From NCBI GenBank assembly GCA_946406415.1, contig CAMJKR010000002.1:1-35865 (forward strand): DNA of 35,865 bases, given 5' to 3'. Positions 23,401-24,749 of this stretch are shown one piece after another. The notes beneath the pieces are model-generated. The model was not told the origin of the DNA. It did no database searches and saw nothing but the letters and a program-made list of their open reading frames with translations. This DNA is from an uncultured Selenomonadales bacterium. GTDB lineage: Bacteria; Bacillota; Negativicutes; Selenomonadales; Selenomonadaceae. The translations under genes were made by a program, and so were the position numbers. Position 1 is the first letter of the stretch. Every line of letters starts with the position of its first letter.

Positions 23401-23443
23401 GGTCGAACTTAAAATCATTCATAACAAAGACTTTATTCTTCAT
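1..23443 (-). CDS. Giant modular GLUG/RTX-repeat exoprotein, 3' end outside window
   Basis: A single frame stays open from ATG 23443 to the left window edge, at least 7,814 codons (over 780 kDa). I checked the frame phase at about ten points and it is constant. An ideal Shine-Dalgarno (AAGGAGG) precedes the ATG. Order from the N-terminus: short tag region with FDLQRFD; GLUG-type repeats with NWTPIG, GTFDG and GGIVGYN motifs, each followed by a segment like LPEGVTATYVSG then TYYKPGATFTL; RTX-like Asp/Gly stretches such as GGAGNDSVDNFG; a second GLUG array; more RTX-like stretches; then repeats of about 90 residues. GLUG motifs occur in surface proteins, and RTX repeats bind calcium and usually mark type I secretion. 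No hydrophobic signal peptide is visible. Likely a secreted or surface adhesin or matrix protein; the true function is unknown and the C-terminus, where a secretion or anchoring signal would lie, is not seen. Confidence 0.9.
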   Translation of the reverse strand, partial: MKNKVFVMNDFKFDLQRFDSAFGGGDGSQTNPYQIASVEDLQQLANDVNGGNNYYGKYFIVTANIDLSSVANWQPIGDQYNSFAGTFDGNNSEYTISGMKINRRDWCQGLFAYNSGTIKNVTLLNVDITKRDANNIGGLVGTNKGTVSGCTVTGNISGYQSVGGIVGNNKGYVTGCTVDAQVNGNGDVGGVVGYNTSTLTLVSDNTFHSNANAIGWDNSRATKNNTRVYDFDAPAEVTATFSSGETVTIGDKTYYKEGASFKLTLNTTSNDNWHKITGIKGASKNSDDTFNYAIGTTLEFEGFPKIGSLAFDGTDTYTINNATDLKALADFVEAGNTCAGYKFKLGGNIEGVNFHIGTADSKFAGTLDGDDKTITVAYDDGGALFNYVDGATFSKLTVAGTINTSEKFAAGLISHSYGNTTIDDCTSSVTINSSINGAGNHGGFVGSVDGGKLTISNGTFNGKFIGQKTSHWGGFVGWNGGDTEISGGLFAPKGFSLTTNNSANFACNGGNITDSYFRDNIGLKPVQGEQVFALNLPEGVTAELVSGDAVTLGGTTYYKKDATFKLTLTETSNDEFAYITGIKGLTKNSDGTFNYTIGTRLELDCYAKIGSLGFDTSDNSYTIATKEQLTEFRDYVNAGHNCAGLTFKLTEDLNLDSIDNWTPIGNGNKYFKGTFDGGNHTINNLIITNGGDQQGLFGKSYGTIKNVSLVNANISGYWNIGGIVSYNYGTIENCAVSGTISGNQAVGGLVGYNYGIVKNSFAATNISGGNENVGALVGYTVFSKYSGNEYASNVGDNTGAIKWLTLPTGITATPENAAYKVTVDGTDYYKPDSTVKLTLNIASNDTFEKITGFKGLTANDDGTFNYTIGGAALELDGYAKIGSLAFDGTTNTYTIADKNDLQALADFVEAGNTCAGYKFKLGDNISGVTFHIGTMNSKFAGTLDGNNKKITVSYETDNVLCALFNYVDGANISKLTVAGTIKTSNYSTAGLIGYSYGNTTIDNCTSSVTINSTYNGGSANGGFVSAVMGGKLTIKDSTFDGSFIGQNTYGWSGFVGTNLAKTEITGSLFAPAQIDVNTNQSASFARNSNNITDSFCTKTLGTLQGEQIFAELNLPEGVTATYVSGETITIGEKTYYKPGATFTLTATDGYGSNFSGYTFKAGNTSATRTGEGVYNLVLGDSDKVEFVGFPKIGSLGFDKETNTYLINSEDDLLAFRDYVNDFHDCQGYTFKLTKDLNLKKFDNWTPIAKNGRSFRGTFNGDGHTISNLKINSNEEPCGLFGYNVSGTIQNITLINANVNGGNEVGGIAGYNLNGTIDNCTVEGTIKGGQYVGGIAGYNSGGTIKDSFADVTVSGTLNKFGVIVGRKSGGTYSDNGYITSKVRVNDKTGATKYYSLDLPAGVTAKYTGGGNVKTVGSKTYYTPGATFTLTLDKTNADLLANYAKVSGLKNATLISGNDYSFTLDEKGTGITIDGTDWIAGLSYVKDSNGYVQYYKLSTSYDWQLLCDFVNGTGKWAGNPHNCAGTTFEFTRDISTRGTLNNFAGTIDGKGYKLINGSITFGTLNNATISNLEIANASAYGYSSVDGAGLAKETTGNTTLRNITVSARLKNTSTDSFGGLVGKNSGNLTITGSKFSGYVESGDAAQVGGFVGENTGALTITDGVFIPFGLDINGNATRATFANGDNVTINGTTYYATQLGTAQGEKIFSEDELTLPEGITANYVSGTKLTFDGKTYYKQGTTFELDGEVADGYKLVAGEGSTLTRNDDGTYNFVFNGSAQVTLANASEIAGLTLENGYYLIKSVEDLQTFRDYVNSGHNCAGLKFRQTTDIDLSGIANWTPIGKSNGKMFKGTFDGQGYSISNLKVTGKDYRVGLFGYNSGTIKNVSLIDVNISGDYFVGGIAGYNDNGTIDNCAVSGELSGFNSVGGIVGKNINSTIKESFADVTVSGSSYVGAVVGNNSGTVSGNEYCSETGDNTGATRLYKLNLDDGIEISADAPPSDRRTFNGTNYYKPGTTITLDVTKTYNGVANTPTYLRYGDNFYEKGTNISLTIDGNTDLKLYGYDSFNNINYNAATGCYEINNTAGFYELVAYSRTHDCKGYKFKLTDDVEIRAGYNIGAENCHFKGEFDGNGHTLNLYKFAATIDNMSPFKFIEDATIKDLTVSGDFYVGNTNNAAGIVSQSFGTCTIDNCVADVAIRSGTGTVGGLVAVNNGTLNISNSKFTGLLSGNIEQLGGFVGDNKGTLTISDGVFAPNTSSTVENAATFANGNGVCNIENSCYTRALGTIQGDEICLVSNLPEGITTELLSGETISVGGTTYYKPGSKLKLTIGDEFNYSPETLTLSAGGNELAKNDDGTYTLTLTKSANISFDAQFKIGTAIYDADKGGVYMHYLAYDAAGGYFKIQSVQDLQTLAEYVNSWHNCKGLTFKLMNDIDLSGVTDYWVPIAQKENAGNVSSPEFAGTFDGQGYTIQNVPLKDGLEVTGGESLSSIANNYRGVIGVGLFGTIGAGGFVKDLNVTGTANENNIWTDGGLFVGRNFGTIDNCTVQGKCGGFVNLNTGTIKDCVSIMTGIHTENLGGFAATAGGSFINNLYVLRYSPPRGFFSTGGTRLTKYVSIGDLNIKVTGGEAVIFDKRLYYNTDSAITINLDDDFVAANEGKVLKIGNTVLGTVSSSLTYTFPNDFNSTDNDSLVVGDAPTVEDEIANAENVININSLDDFINFRNQVNNGKVYKGKIVRLTTDLDLSGIDNWTPIGTSAWKYFKGTFDGNGHTISNLKTSGHPQGSGLFTINEGTIKNLTLTNVNINGNGNRYVGGIVGENSGTIDNCFVEGTINGNRYVGGIAGNNGGTVKNSFADVAVSGNQYVGAVVGFSDGTTGDNAFCSDASDNSGATKYCALNVPEGVTITTDDANKKTIGGKTYYKPDATLTLTTTNDMTGKMFKSGNNIATYNSATSSYTLTLSNSEIVIEDTPKIGTMSLDLETGTYLINNVNDLQSLATYVNEGHDCAGLKFKLTDNLDLSGIANWMPIGNDSNNRFSGTFDGDNHTISNLKITGGSYRGLFGYNNGTIKNVTLVNANISGYWNVGGIVGYNNRGTIENCAVSGELSGNRWVSGIAGDNFGGTIGNCFVDGIISGDKYVGGITSENQAGTVKDSFADVTVSGNQYVGAIVGNNYGRYSGNGYVSNAYDSTGATKYYTLDLPAGVTATYTGGDDLKKTVGGKTYYKLGATFNLSVGTNANYQTITGLSVGGKALTKTGDTYSYTLGDNETIDIIGVPTIAELTSAGATYNHAENAYEIGTAAQLQALASYVNAGHNCAGLKFKLTATIDLDGVNWTPIGNSPNYFSGTFDGGNHTISNLTITGGDRQGLFGENKGTIKNVNLINTNISGGWIVGGIAGHSYSGTIDNCTVEGKISGTGNYVGGIAGYNDRGAIKESFTDATVSGSKFVGAVVGYKSSFSSLSGNYYAKGNDKYASKINTLTLPEGVTATFNSGGGDSITLGGKDYYLQGSSLLLSTAGVTGYHKIKGLRVGDTDLTADANGNYALIFDGQNTTVTINGDPIIDGLTYQNGVYLIADYSDLGTLANYVAAGHNCAGLKFKVTAERKNGNYYDIQNSQYQIGTADTPFAGTFDGNGKTIDIAGSLDALFSYIDGATIKNLTVKSKGIVANASGTNTISDCVASSWDMERGGFVYNNSGTLTIRNSVFNGKILSGNGFVGENSGTVRVRGSMFAPSSVPDNYSGNAYAGGTVNIANSYYTTGTGNGATKAFKFELPANTKLANDNSLLTFDGVQYIAQGSKLKLTVDAAQFTQFASFKVDGNDVAGQNGVYTVTIGETYPTIAAEGRVKIADLIYDESDGSYLIESVEELKALADFISDGNAPTNKFKLTHDIDISGKNIQLGTSGYKFAGEFNGNGYTITTDKTLFNYTSGATIGNLTIDGTIADGSAFIANADGTNTINDCAFVGTLTNATNGFVKGGNATISNSVFAPKGDFSGEAFGGTVTNSYYTKGTAGDDAIKVHTLSGLPRQLNLTCADADKFTFGNTTYYKDGAALTFTRDDETRRVVDGVTVGGVAATKDGNAYKVTLTSDAANLAVVGSWHIQLNGAGDTYTNREDNISILGGAGNDSVDNFGKDVTITAGDGDDTIKLRNGNNSVKLDGFGVGDVIEFDGEFSLGSEGYNESDKKAVIVSEYVHTTLDGVKFSEDGTVWSFDAANRTAKYGKQKLEGVYLDETDGKIKYRLNEIKPEDMYVELSGIGADFAIQTDNLDGYGGLKAGTETIVLNGNHFAGGDGITVTSNNAGYAFGLIDSVSGVHFTGSDNGEYIYVDESNVTITGGGGADTIKLGLNVTNITVTDMGEDDRIYLYGGTIDKLETIGEEGNQSLVAETSSTGTIKRVTIGGISNIATNLSSWQDTDNGKAYYVGNANGFGVGESGMYIGYVQANDLTPVIEFNGLKIVNDDSPRYHTGYGYPQVEISPENFAGNTLTIVQEKGGAVVRLDGDFEGKTLVGSDANNILHDEYTGDREIGDIIQNSGNNLVILCGGGDDSIDNYADNATIVAGSGDNNINLMNGGNTSINGGTGDNQIYIETAEAVIVNAQGNNTIRGNLNSLTVENFNSGDVIDSDYEITNLSVEGGNLVASFDGGMFTIAGISQLASGEVTNTWEEGANGWTYSQSVGTEGAYIKDGNIAYAENKTFFTLGGLKDGLTENQIAAGVTINGGKVILSESVLDTSKSPSISGGRIEIDSPLLQREVTTGWNLIDNDRNIYAYYDTAGDGSGWTQDDDGKWQYAEGIKPLFSFENIKTIKEVYDDENKEWNFYDAATIDKDNKVLTLSEDSFNGDNIELLGNAGGYTFKFADDFDATGKTFDGLPKIGDMTFGSDAAGNAYYLVNTVADLQKLAEYVNAGNNCAGYTFKLASDLDLDGVENWTPIGNDDQGGKYFKGTFDGQGHIIRNLKVETSGYTRAGLFGCLGDYNDNGGTIQNVSLVNANVKGGRAGGIVGTNYGTIDNCFVDGTIETNGAGGALVGAIVGENNDNAKVIACYYHSEAGGYGTPVYELELPDGVTANHVSGKSKTVDGTIYYLSGATFDLTLDTDTLDSESIYEKIAVKNATQIGDNTYRYTVYDDASAQVNEFTCYPKIDGLTFVPNNNGDGSYNLDNAASFASLSTFLANYAGDTSVLKFNLTADTYEISDAEQLKLFATIVNSGNNCRNKTFKLTNDIDLRNVANWTPIGNPYTQPFAGIFDGQGHTINNLTITSGDKVGLFHWNSGTIKNVSLVNANISGNSYAGGIAYLNYGTIDNCAVDGTISGDYRVGGIVSYNMSGGTIQNCLTLAKTSGNSYVGAIVGKNNGSIANSYRAGDATPADSTPLAYELTLPEGVTIAEDKGVKYNGKLYAPAGDLKLNISATAHDDSFAKITGIIGATDNNDGTFTYTMPAENSTPEFSGLPVIAGLTLDASDDSYIIDSVEALQVLATYVNDGNTCAGLKFKQTEEIILDAESNWTPIGNEENHFMGTFDAGIYDSDGELTDSYTISNLTIKDGSSNVGLFGYVNGGTIKNVVLLYANISGNENVGGIVGTISDGTIDNCFFDGYISSGTNGAIVGNNSGGTVNDCYYHLETVTPKRGLLKSGGSSGGGLYSLTEPEHFTFTNTDGFRNYRGRIFATGQVTFELTADDDRRIIDELSGATIEKNGNVYTVNLTGDAVLDAAYHIQLHDGGDTYTNAEDNISVLGSAGDDTISNSGTNVTISAGAGNDSISNTAAQVTIDGGEGNDTISNTAANVSIDVSKGNDVIEFAGTNSFTVTGFGAGDVIKPASGNFKDLTVTNDGVVASYRTDGSNFDSHITIGGLNLSKTVNNWSLESGTANFIPTTLAGAYLDGGEIAYQVESVGSAQVAISGISKLDGIADVGKVIEVDGSAVNDSGATVALNSNGYQFNLKGDWSGKTFTATDNADVITNSASNIEIALGDGNDKLTNFAASNVTITTGDGSDTIEITSNVEAVNITDFGTDDRLEFAAGISTYSYSDGALTVTLTDEQVVQLTGLSAPIEATWLTVTEGNAIYGIPSGIEYNVEDKAIICASRAVNEEFVLSGLKSDVTTAQIAAAVEVDGTTITITDTTILDSGKTVTVAEGYTLALGNNIVPSEHKELSWTQDTTDATKYSYSSAGDTEGYRVVDNQIVHKSDNRETFTISGLATTLTTENNASLPSGVTVDSGTVKISSDALNATDVELTGDFTLELDNVSPATTIGEGWDGTTYKSEYVSAAGYAVSGKKIIYTPTTPATELFSLSGVDSASGFEVSKSGDKYTVNISALNYDAEKTITLDKKSSDVGFAYAEGFTGNKSQTIASNASLTNGTYTSKTWQAWSDLNGETLTIYPATTAKTFTITNLNSSASLGTNVLVTDGDTTEFEFKAAALDKKSVSITGGNFSVKLNGDVDTTAETIAESKTLANGTLSYRASGTGEHYTATDSGVTYTGQVGGETFTLTRIKSVDGVTISGKQVTVAESALDMTATAAYTVELNGNDFTLIFNGNTNNAETSATLVNGTYTSAYTPAYFTGSGKKYTFTPATAPTTFTISGISDSATLGTDVIIDGKTITISDGALTSTHDKISVKDSSYTLQLTASLAKTINFNQTGNAVTLSGTTAGYAKVGDAYEWQEQVGGETLTITGLKDGATLTEDMFPRNGNVITFKPTDELLPENPTTITITGGGVIDTSELTMTAKVDAHWNGTTYISEKTASSWTTNAGEVSYTAATGGNALFTLENLKTGVTVEELTAAIEVDDKTLKIKSDAIFDTGKQITAPSGYNFKITDTSGHYAFDNGNGYTLANNTDNYSNLIRVYEVTLPAFVSVASGISATAGGKTYAVGAITLSGTKTGYTVANTATITEDKTIGASLDETKHYIFGTEGNYTVATAQNVVTNNYPDLTQVYKVTLPSGINVTSNYAVGNDIYVKAGATVTIAATDANKLIKSANLSVGTLDDDKKFTITADVTISNPILIWDFAKVFTGNDGSTTKPYTLDTTTKLGYLTDNIAAGEGYSGKYFKLTSGIGSDVKNIGNATNQFKGTATLGKGVKVSFNGGATIEAISGEITFNAGTSTFDSLDNGDKFKVGDTEYTVGDGFILKSGKVWLNNPATVTLTELNAENNWTATVDDTITLTAAANQDFYGADGKKVASFDGSTLTKANDSSTTITAIDASALTTAITIDSAFYTSTTTITAGTGGVNVNVGDNKFGVVSGAFKFDGSTLISGTAKISATNNAVKVGNNLITLTSGDGLTVNATDSTIGGLNSGDKFTIGNDSYEVTTNGIIKNDSLVHVTADTLAINDTSWTTATIITGNAITLGSDTIYTDSTAKQIAKLESGTLTAINATDAANLTVDVGTGKEYTLGKEFSNLKSGNNAFKVTANGNYKVNATTITLANVTDIEIGGVNYSVDTEKISKTVSGNTYHLANGETVTTAALTSETDWKLYSGKVTVTDSLTTTDGKTLTVVDDTDGVTVTVENGAITSINGLASGGSVTYDGKTYKYTLTLPDNVTATGDKLVIDGKNYYATGTTVKVSGFKSGEIGFDSSITSLAKSGDNIVAKAGEDVALTISGLTYPTENGNDWTVNDTSANYLKKITAGAAISDKKITYQPANTEILFTLSGLKSNVTVDEVKSAIEVGDGNKVTITNSAVLEDGAAISADNDYTIELETSLAPSDSVSKGWNGSSYYSAGGYKTAGWTLNNGKVTQVPATTAAFEISGLNGTPNSTNITVGTNELTINDAALLKVGNTISAGSYSVKLASGLAPSNSVSKGWDGNSYYSTAGYKTAGWTLNNGKVTQVPAT
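5430..5640 (-). repeat. RTX-like Asp/Gly repeat block 5
   Basis: Translation contains TDNADVITNSASNIEIALG, DGNDKLTNFAASNVTITTG, DGSDTIEITSN and INDFG-like closing residues (NITDFGTDDRLEF). It is the last RTX-like block before the C-ward repeat region. Confidence 0.65.
6020..6345 (-). repeat. RTX-like Asp/Gly repeat block 4
   Basis: The clearest RTX block in the window. The translation runs ISVLGSAGDDTISNSG, VTISAGAGNDSISNTA and VTIDGGEGNDTISNTA, closing with FTVTGFGAGDVI. The repeats are about 18 residues long with GxGxDxI turns, consistent with calcium-dependent folding after type I export. Confidence 0.8.
6400..9060 (-). repeat. GLUG-type module array II
   Basis: Three further type A modules (NWTPIG near 8680, 7770 and 6950) with GTFDG, GLFG, GTIKNV and GAIVG motifs, separated by spacers of the LPEGVT...GVKYNGKLY type. 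The array ends with a Gly/Ser-rich linker (GLLKSGGSSGGG) near 6545-6600. Confidence 0.75.
9600..9975 (-). repeat. RTX-like Asp/Gly repeat block 3
   Basis: Translation contains VILCGGGDDSIDNYADNAT, IVAGSGDNNINLMNGGNT, SINGGTGDNQIYIE and VENFNSGDVID. These are successive turns of a parallel beta-roll-like repeat with Asn often replacing the calcium-binding Asp, so calcium affinity may be reduced. Confidence 0.65.
10355..10530 (-). repeat. RTX-like Asp/Gly repeat block 2
   Basis: Translation contains GSDNGEYIYVDESN, VTITGGGGADTIKLG and ITVTDMGEDDRIYLYGG. This short block is degenerate compared with canonical GGxGxDxLx nonapeptides but keeps the Asp/Gly turns and the closing acidic strand. Confidence 0.55.
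10940..11181 (-). repeat. RTX-like Asp/Gly repeat block 1
   Basis: Translation contains GDTYTNREDNISILGGAG, NDSVDNFGKDVTITAG and DGDDTIKLRNGNNSVKL, ending in GFGVGDVIEF. This is the pattern of hemolysin-type calcium-binding repeats followed by the usual closing strand. It sits immediately after GLUG array I. Confidence 0.75.
11190..23390 (-). repeat. GLUG-type module array I
   Basis: This stretch repeats two related modules. Type A carries a WTPIG-like motif, then F-GTFDG, ISNL, GLFGYN, GTIKNV and GGIVGYN, near 23220, 21455, 19710, 17930, 16120, 15200, 14380 and 13460. Type B carries an IGT...FAGTLDG motif near 22370, 20650, 18820, 17080, 12600 and 11770. Each is preceded by a helical segment like SVEDLQALADFVNAG and followed by a beta-rich spacer with TYYKPG. 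A and B alternate in the first part (23.4-16 kb); A then runs in tandem, and B closes the array. The pattern suggests long right-handed beta-helix segments alternating with small beta domains. Confidence 0.8.
20643..22371 (-). repeat. Tandem supermodule with 576-codon period
   Basis: The string gtgccgatatggaag occurs at 22371 and again at 20643, exactly 1,728 bp (576 codons) apart. Translated surroundings match closely: SKFAGTLDG, ALFNYVDGA, SKLTVAGTI and NTTIDNCTSSVTIN occur in both copies in the same order. This is a relatively recent in-frame duplication of one B+A module pair. A more diverged third copy follows near 18820. Confidence 0.7.
23390..23443 (-). other. N-terminal tag region of the giant protein (FDLQRFD motif)
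   Basis: The first residues read MKNKVFVMNDFKFDLQRFD, followed by a Gly-rich stretch and then the first GLUG module. There is no hydrophobic core or signal-peptidase site. A second in-frame Met (MNDFKF) lies at codon 8, but the Shine-Dalgarno spacing favours the first. The motif resembles the short N-terminal NLQxF-type tags I recall from Firmicute phage structural proteins and from large Negativicutes repeat proteins. That comparison is from memory and is not proven here. Confidence 0.5.
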
Positions 23444-23450
23444 GATTATG

Positions 23451-23460
23451 AAACCTCCTT
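23451..23460 (-). promoter_or_regulatory. Ribosome binding site of the giant gene
   Basis: On the minus strand AAGGAGGTTT ends seven bases before ATG 23443. It is a near-perfect Shine-Dalgarno sequence and fixes the start of the giant frame. Confidence 0.9.
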
Positions 23461-23527
23461 TGTACTTGTCGCGACTTCCTTGTCCGCGTTGTGGCTAATA
23501 ATATTCGTTCGCGCAACTTATCGATTC

Positions 23528-23587
23528 ATTCTACCACGCATTTTTATTTTGAGACTGACCACTTTTTGCAAAATCCGCCCACTTTTT
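23528..23587 (-). promoter_or_regulatory. Promoter and direct-repeat operator of the giant gene
   Basis: On the minus strand AAAAAGTGG occurs at 23587-23579 and again at 23567-23559, 20 bp apart. A -10 box TAGAAT with a TGG extension lies at 23533-23528, 34 bp from the start of the second repeat. No good -35 hexamer is present (AGTCTC at the expected place), which is typical of activator-dependent promoters. The predicted 5' leader is about 80 nt. The same arrangement occurs before the hybrid kinase gene at 28530-28589. A LytTR-family activator is a plausible binder. Confidence 0.7.
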
Positions 23588-23599
23588 CGGAGCGGCGTC

Positions 23600-24448
23600 T
23601 CAGATGTGTATGTCCAGCTCGTAGCCGATAAGATTAGTCACTACATTTGCGATTTTCTTTTTCTCAGAGTGGATTACAGGCGGCTCATCAGGAATTTTTT
23701 CCTCTGCAGGCGGCTTTTCAATCGGCGATGCAGTCGGTTCTGAAATTTCTTCCGCCAACGGCTCAATTTCTTCGACTTGCGGAGCATTTATTTTCTCAAT
23801 CACTCCCAAGAGCTTGTCGGCTGTCGTCAACACGAACGGGATAGTCGAAAATCTTTCGTCAGACGAAATAAACTTTATAATCTTAAATCCATTTATAAAT
23901 TCCATGTCCGCACAGGCGATTATCAAGTCAAAGTCCGTTTCGCGCAGAAATTTCGTTGCGTCGTCGAAATTGGCGGCTGTCAATGCCTCATGATCAAAAT
24001 TTTCTTCGATTAGCTCTTTCATGCCGCACAATTCGCTTTCATCGTCGCCGATTAGCAAAATCTCTTCCGAATGTATCTCCGACAACTTTTTTTCGACGCG
24101 CTTAATCAAATCTGCCGGCATGAACGGTTTTTTTATGTAATCCGTCACATCGAGAGCCATTGCCCTTTGAATCAAATCTTTTTCGACGGTCGCCGTCAAC
24201 ATCATGACGGGAACTTTTTTTATACGTTCGTCTGCGCGAATTTCCGACAAAGTTTCCATGCCGTCCATTTCCGGCATTAAAATATCGAGTAATACCAGAT
24301 TCACGCGCTCATTACGTAGAATTTCCAGTCCGTCGACGCCGCTCGCCGCGCATATCACTTCGCACGACAATTTTCTCTCCAAAATCATCTTCGCAATTTG
24401 CAAATTCATTTCATCATCGTCGATTACCAATATTTTTTTCTTCCGCAT
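23600..24448 (-). CDS. Response regulator with one intact and one degenerate receiver domain
   Basis: 282 aa from ATG 24448; a GTG at 24457 is also in frame, but GGGAG lies 8 nt before the ATG. Residues 4-122 form a complete receiver: IDDDE near residue 9-13, phosphoacceptor D55 in LLDILMP, T85 in LTAT and K107 in KKPF. Residues 128-215 form a second receiver-like fold (LLIGDDE) in which the phosphoacceptor position aligns to C179 in LIIACADME. A Pro/Glu-rich tail follows, with no DNA-binding domain. It probably accepts phosphate from the hybrid kinase encoded just upstream and acts through protein contacts. It is the last gene before the giant exoprotein, which has its own promoter; no terminator hairpin was seen between them. 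Confidence 0.85.
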   Translation of the reverse strand: MRKKKILVIDDDEMNLQIAKMILERKLSCEVICAASGVDGLEILRNERVNLVLLDILMPEMDGMETLSEIRADERIKKVPVMMLTATVEKDLIQRAMALDVTDYIKKPFMPADLIKRVEKKLSEIHSEEILLIGDDESELCGMKELIEENFDHEALTAANFDDATKFLRETDFDLIIACADMEFINGFKIIKFISSDERFSTIPFVLTTADKLLGVIEKINAPQVEEIEPLAEEISEPTASPIEKPPAEEKIPDEPPVIHSEKKKIANVVTNLIGYELDIHI

Positions 24449-24486
24449 ACCTTTCACTCCCTAAAAAATCTTTTCACACTCGAATT

Positions 24487-24678
24487 TTATTCTGACTGCC
24501 AAATTTCCCTCAAGTCGCGATAAAATTCTGTCCCGCACGATTTCTGATTCAGATTCACTCGCATTTCTATCGCCTCCGCGCCGCTCGTCGCCGTAACCAC
24601 CTCATATTTCGTAGCCAATATACGCCGCGCAAGCATTATCATCATCTCATCATCGTCCACAATTAAAATTTTGCTCAT
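24487..24678 (-). CDS. Truncated receiver-domain protein (gene remnant)
   Basis: 63 aa from ATG 24678, preceded by a strong GGAGG site; an in-frame ATG at 24753 overlaps the stop of the kinase gene (ATGA) and would add 25 residues. The start is a normal receiver: MSKILIVDDDE, followed by the first helix and the GAEAIE segment. After about 39 residues it stops resembling a receiver, before the phosphoacceptor Asp, and ends REIWQSE. It therefore cannot be phosphorylated in the usual way. In another frame the last 100 bp read as a plausible protein tail (ESEIVRDRILSRLEG), which suggests a deletion joined two genes. Probably non-functional, or a small decoy. Confidence 0.6.
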   Translation of the reverse strand: MSKILIVDDDEMMIMLARRILATKYEVVTATSGAEAIEMRVNLNQKSCGTEFYRDLREIWQSE

Positions 24679-24749
24679 ATTTTCCTCCAACGTTTCAATT
24701 CTCATATTTTGGAATTGGTCTTTTGCGCCTCCAAAATCACTTTCAAAAC

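Noticed and set aside
1-23443. CRISPR array suggested by the many short DNA repeats
   Set aside because: The repeats are coding, diverged, in frame and spaced by hundreds of bases; there are no uniform spacers and no cas genes.
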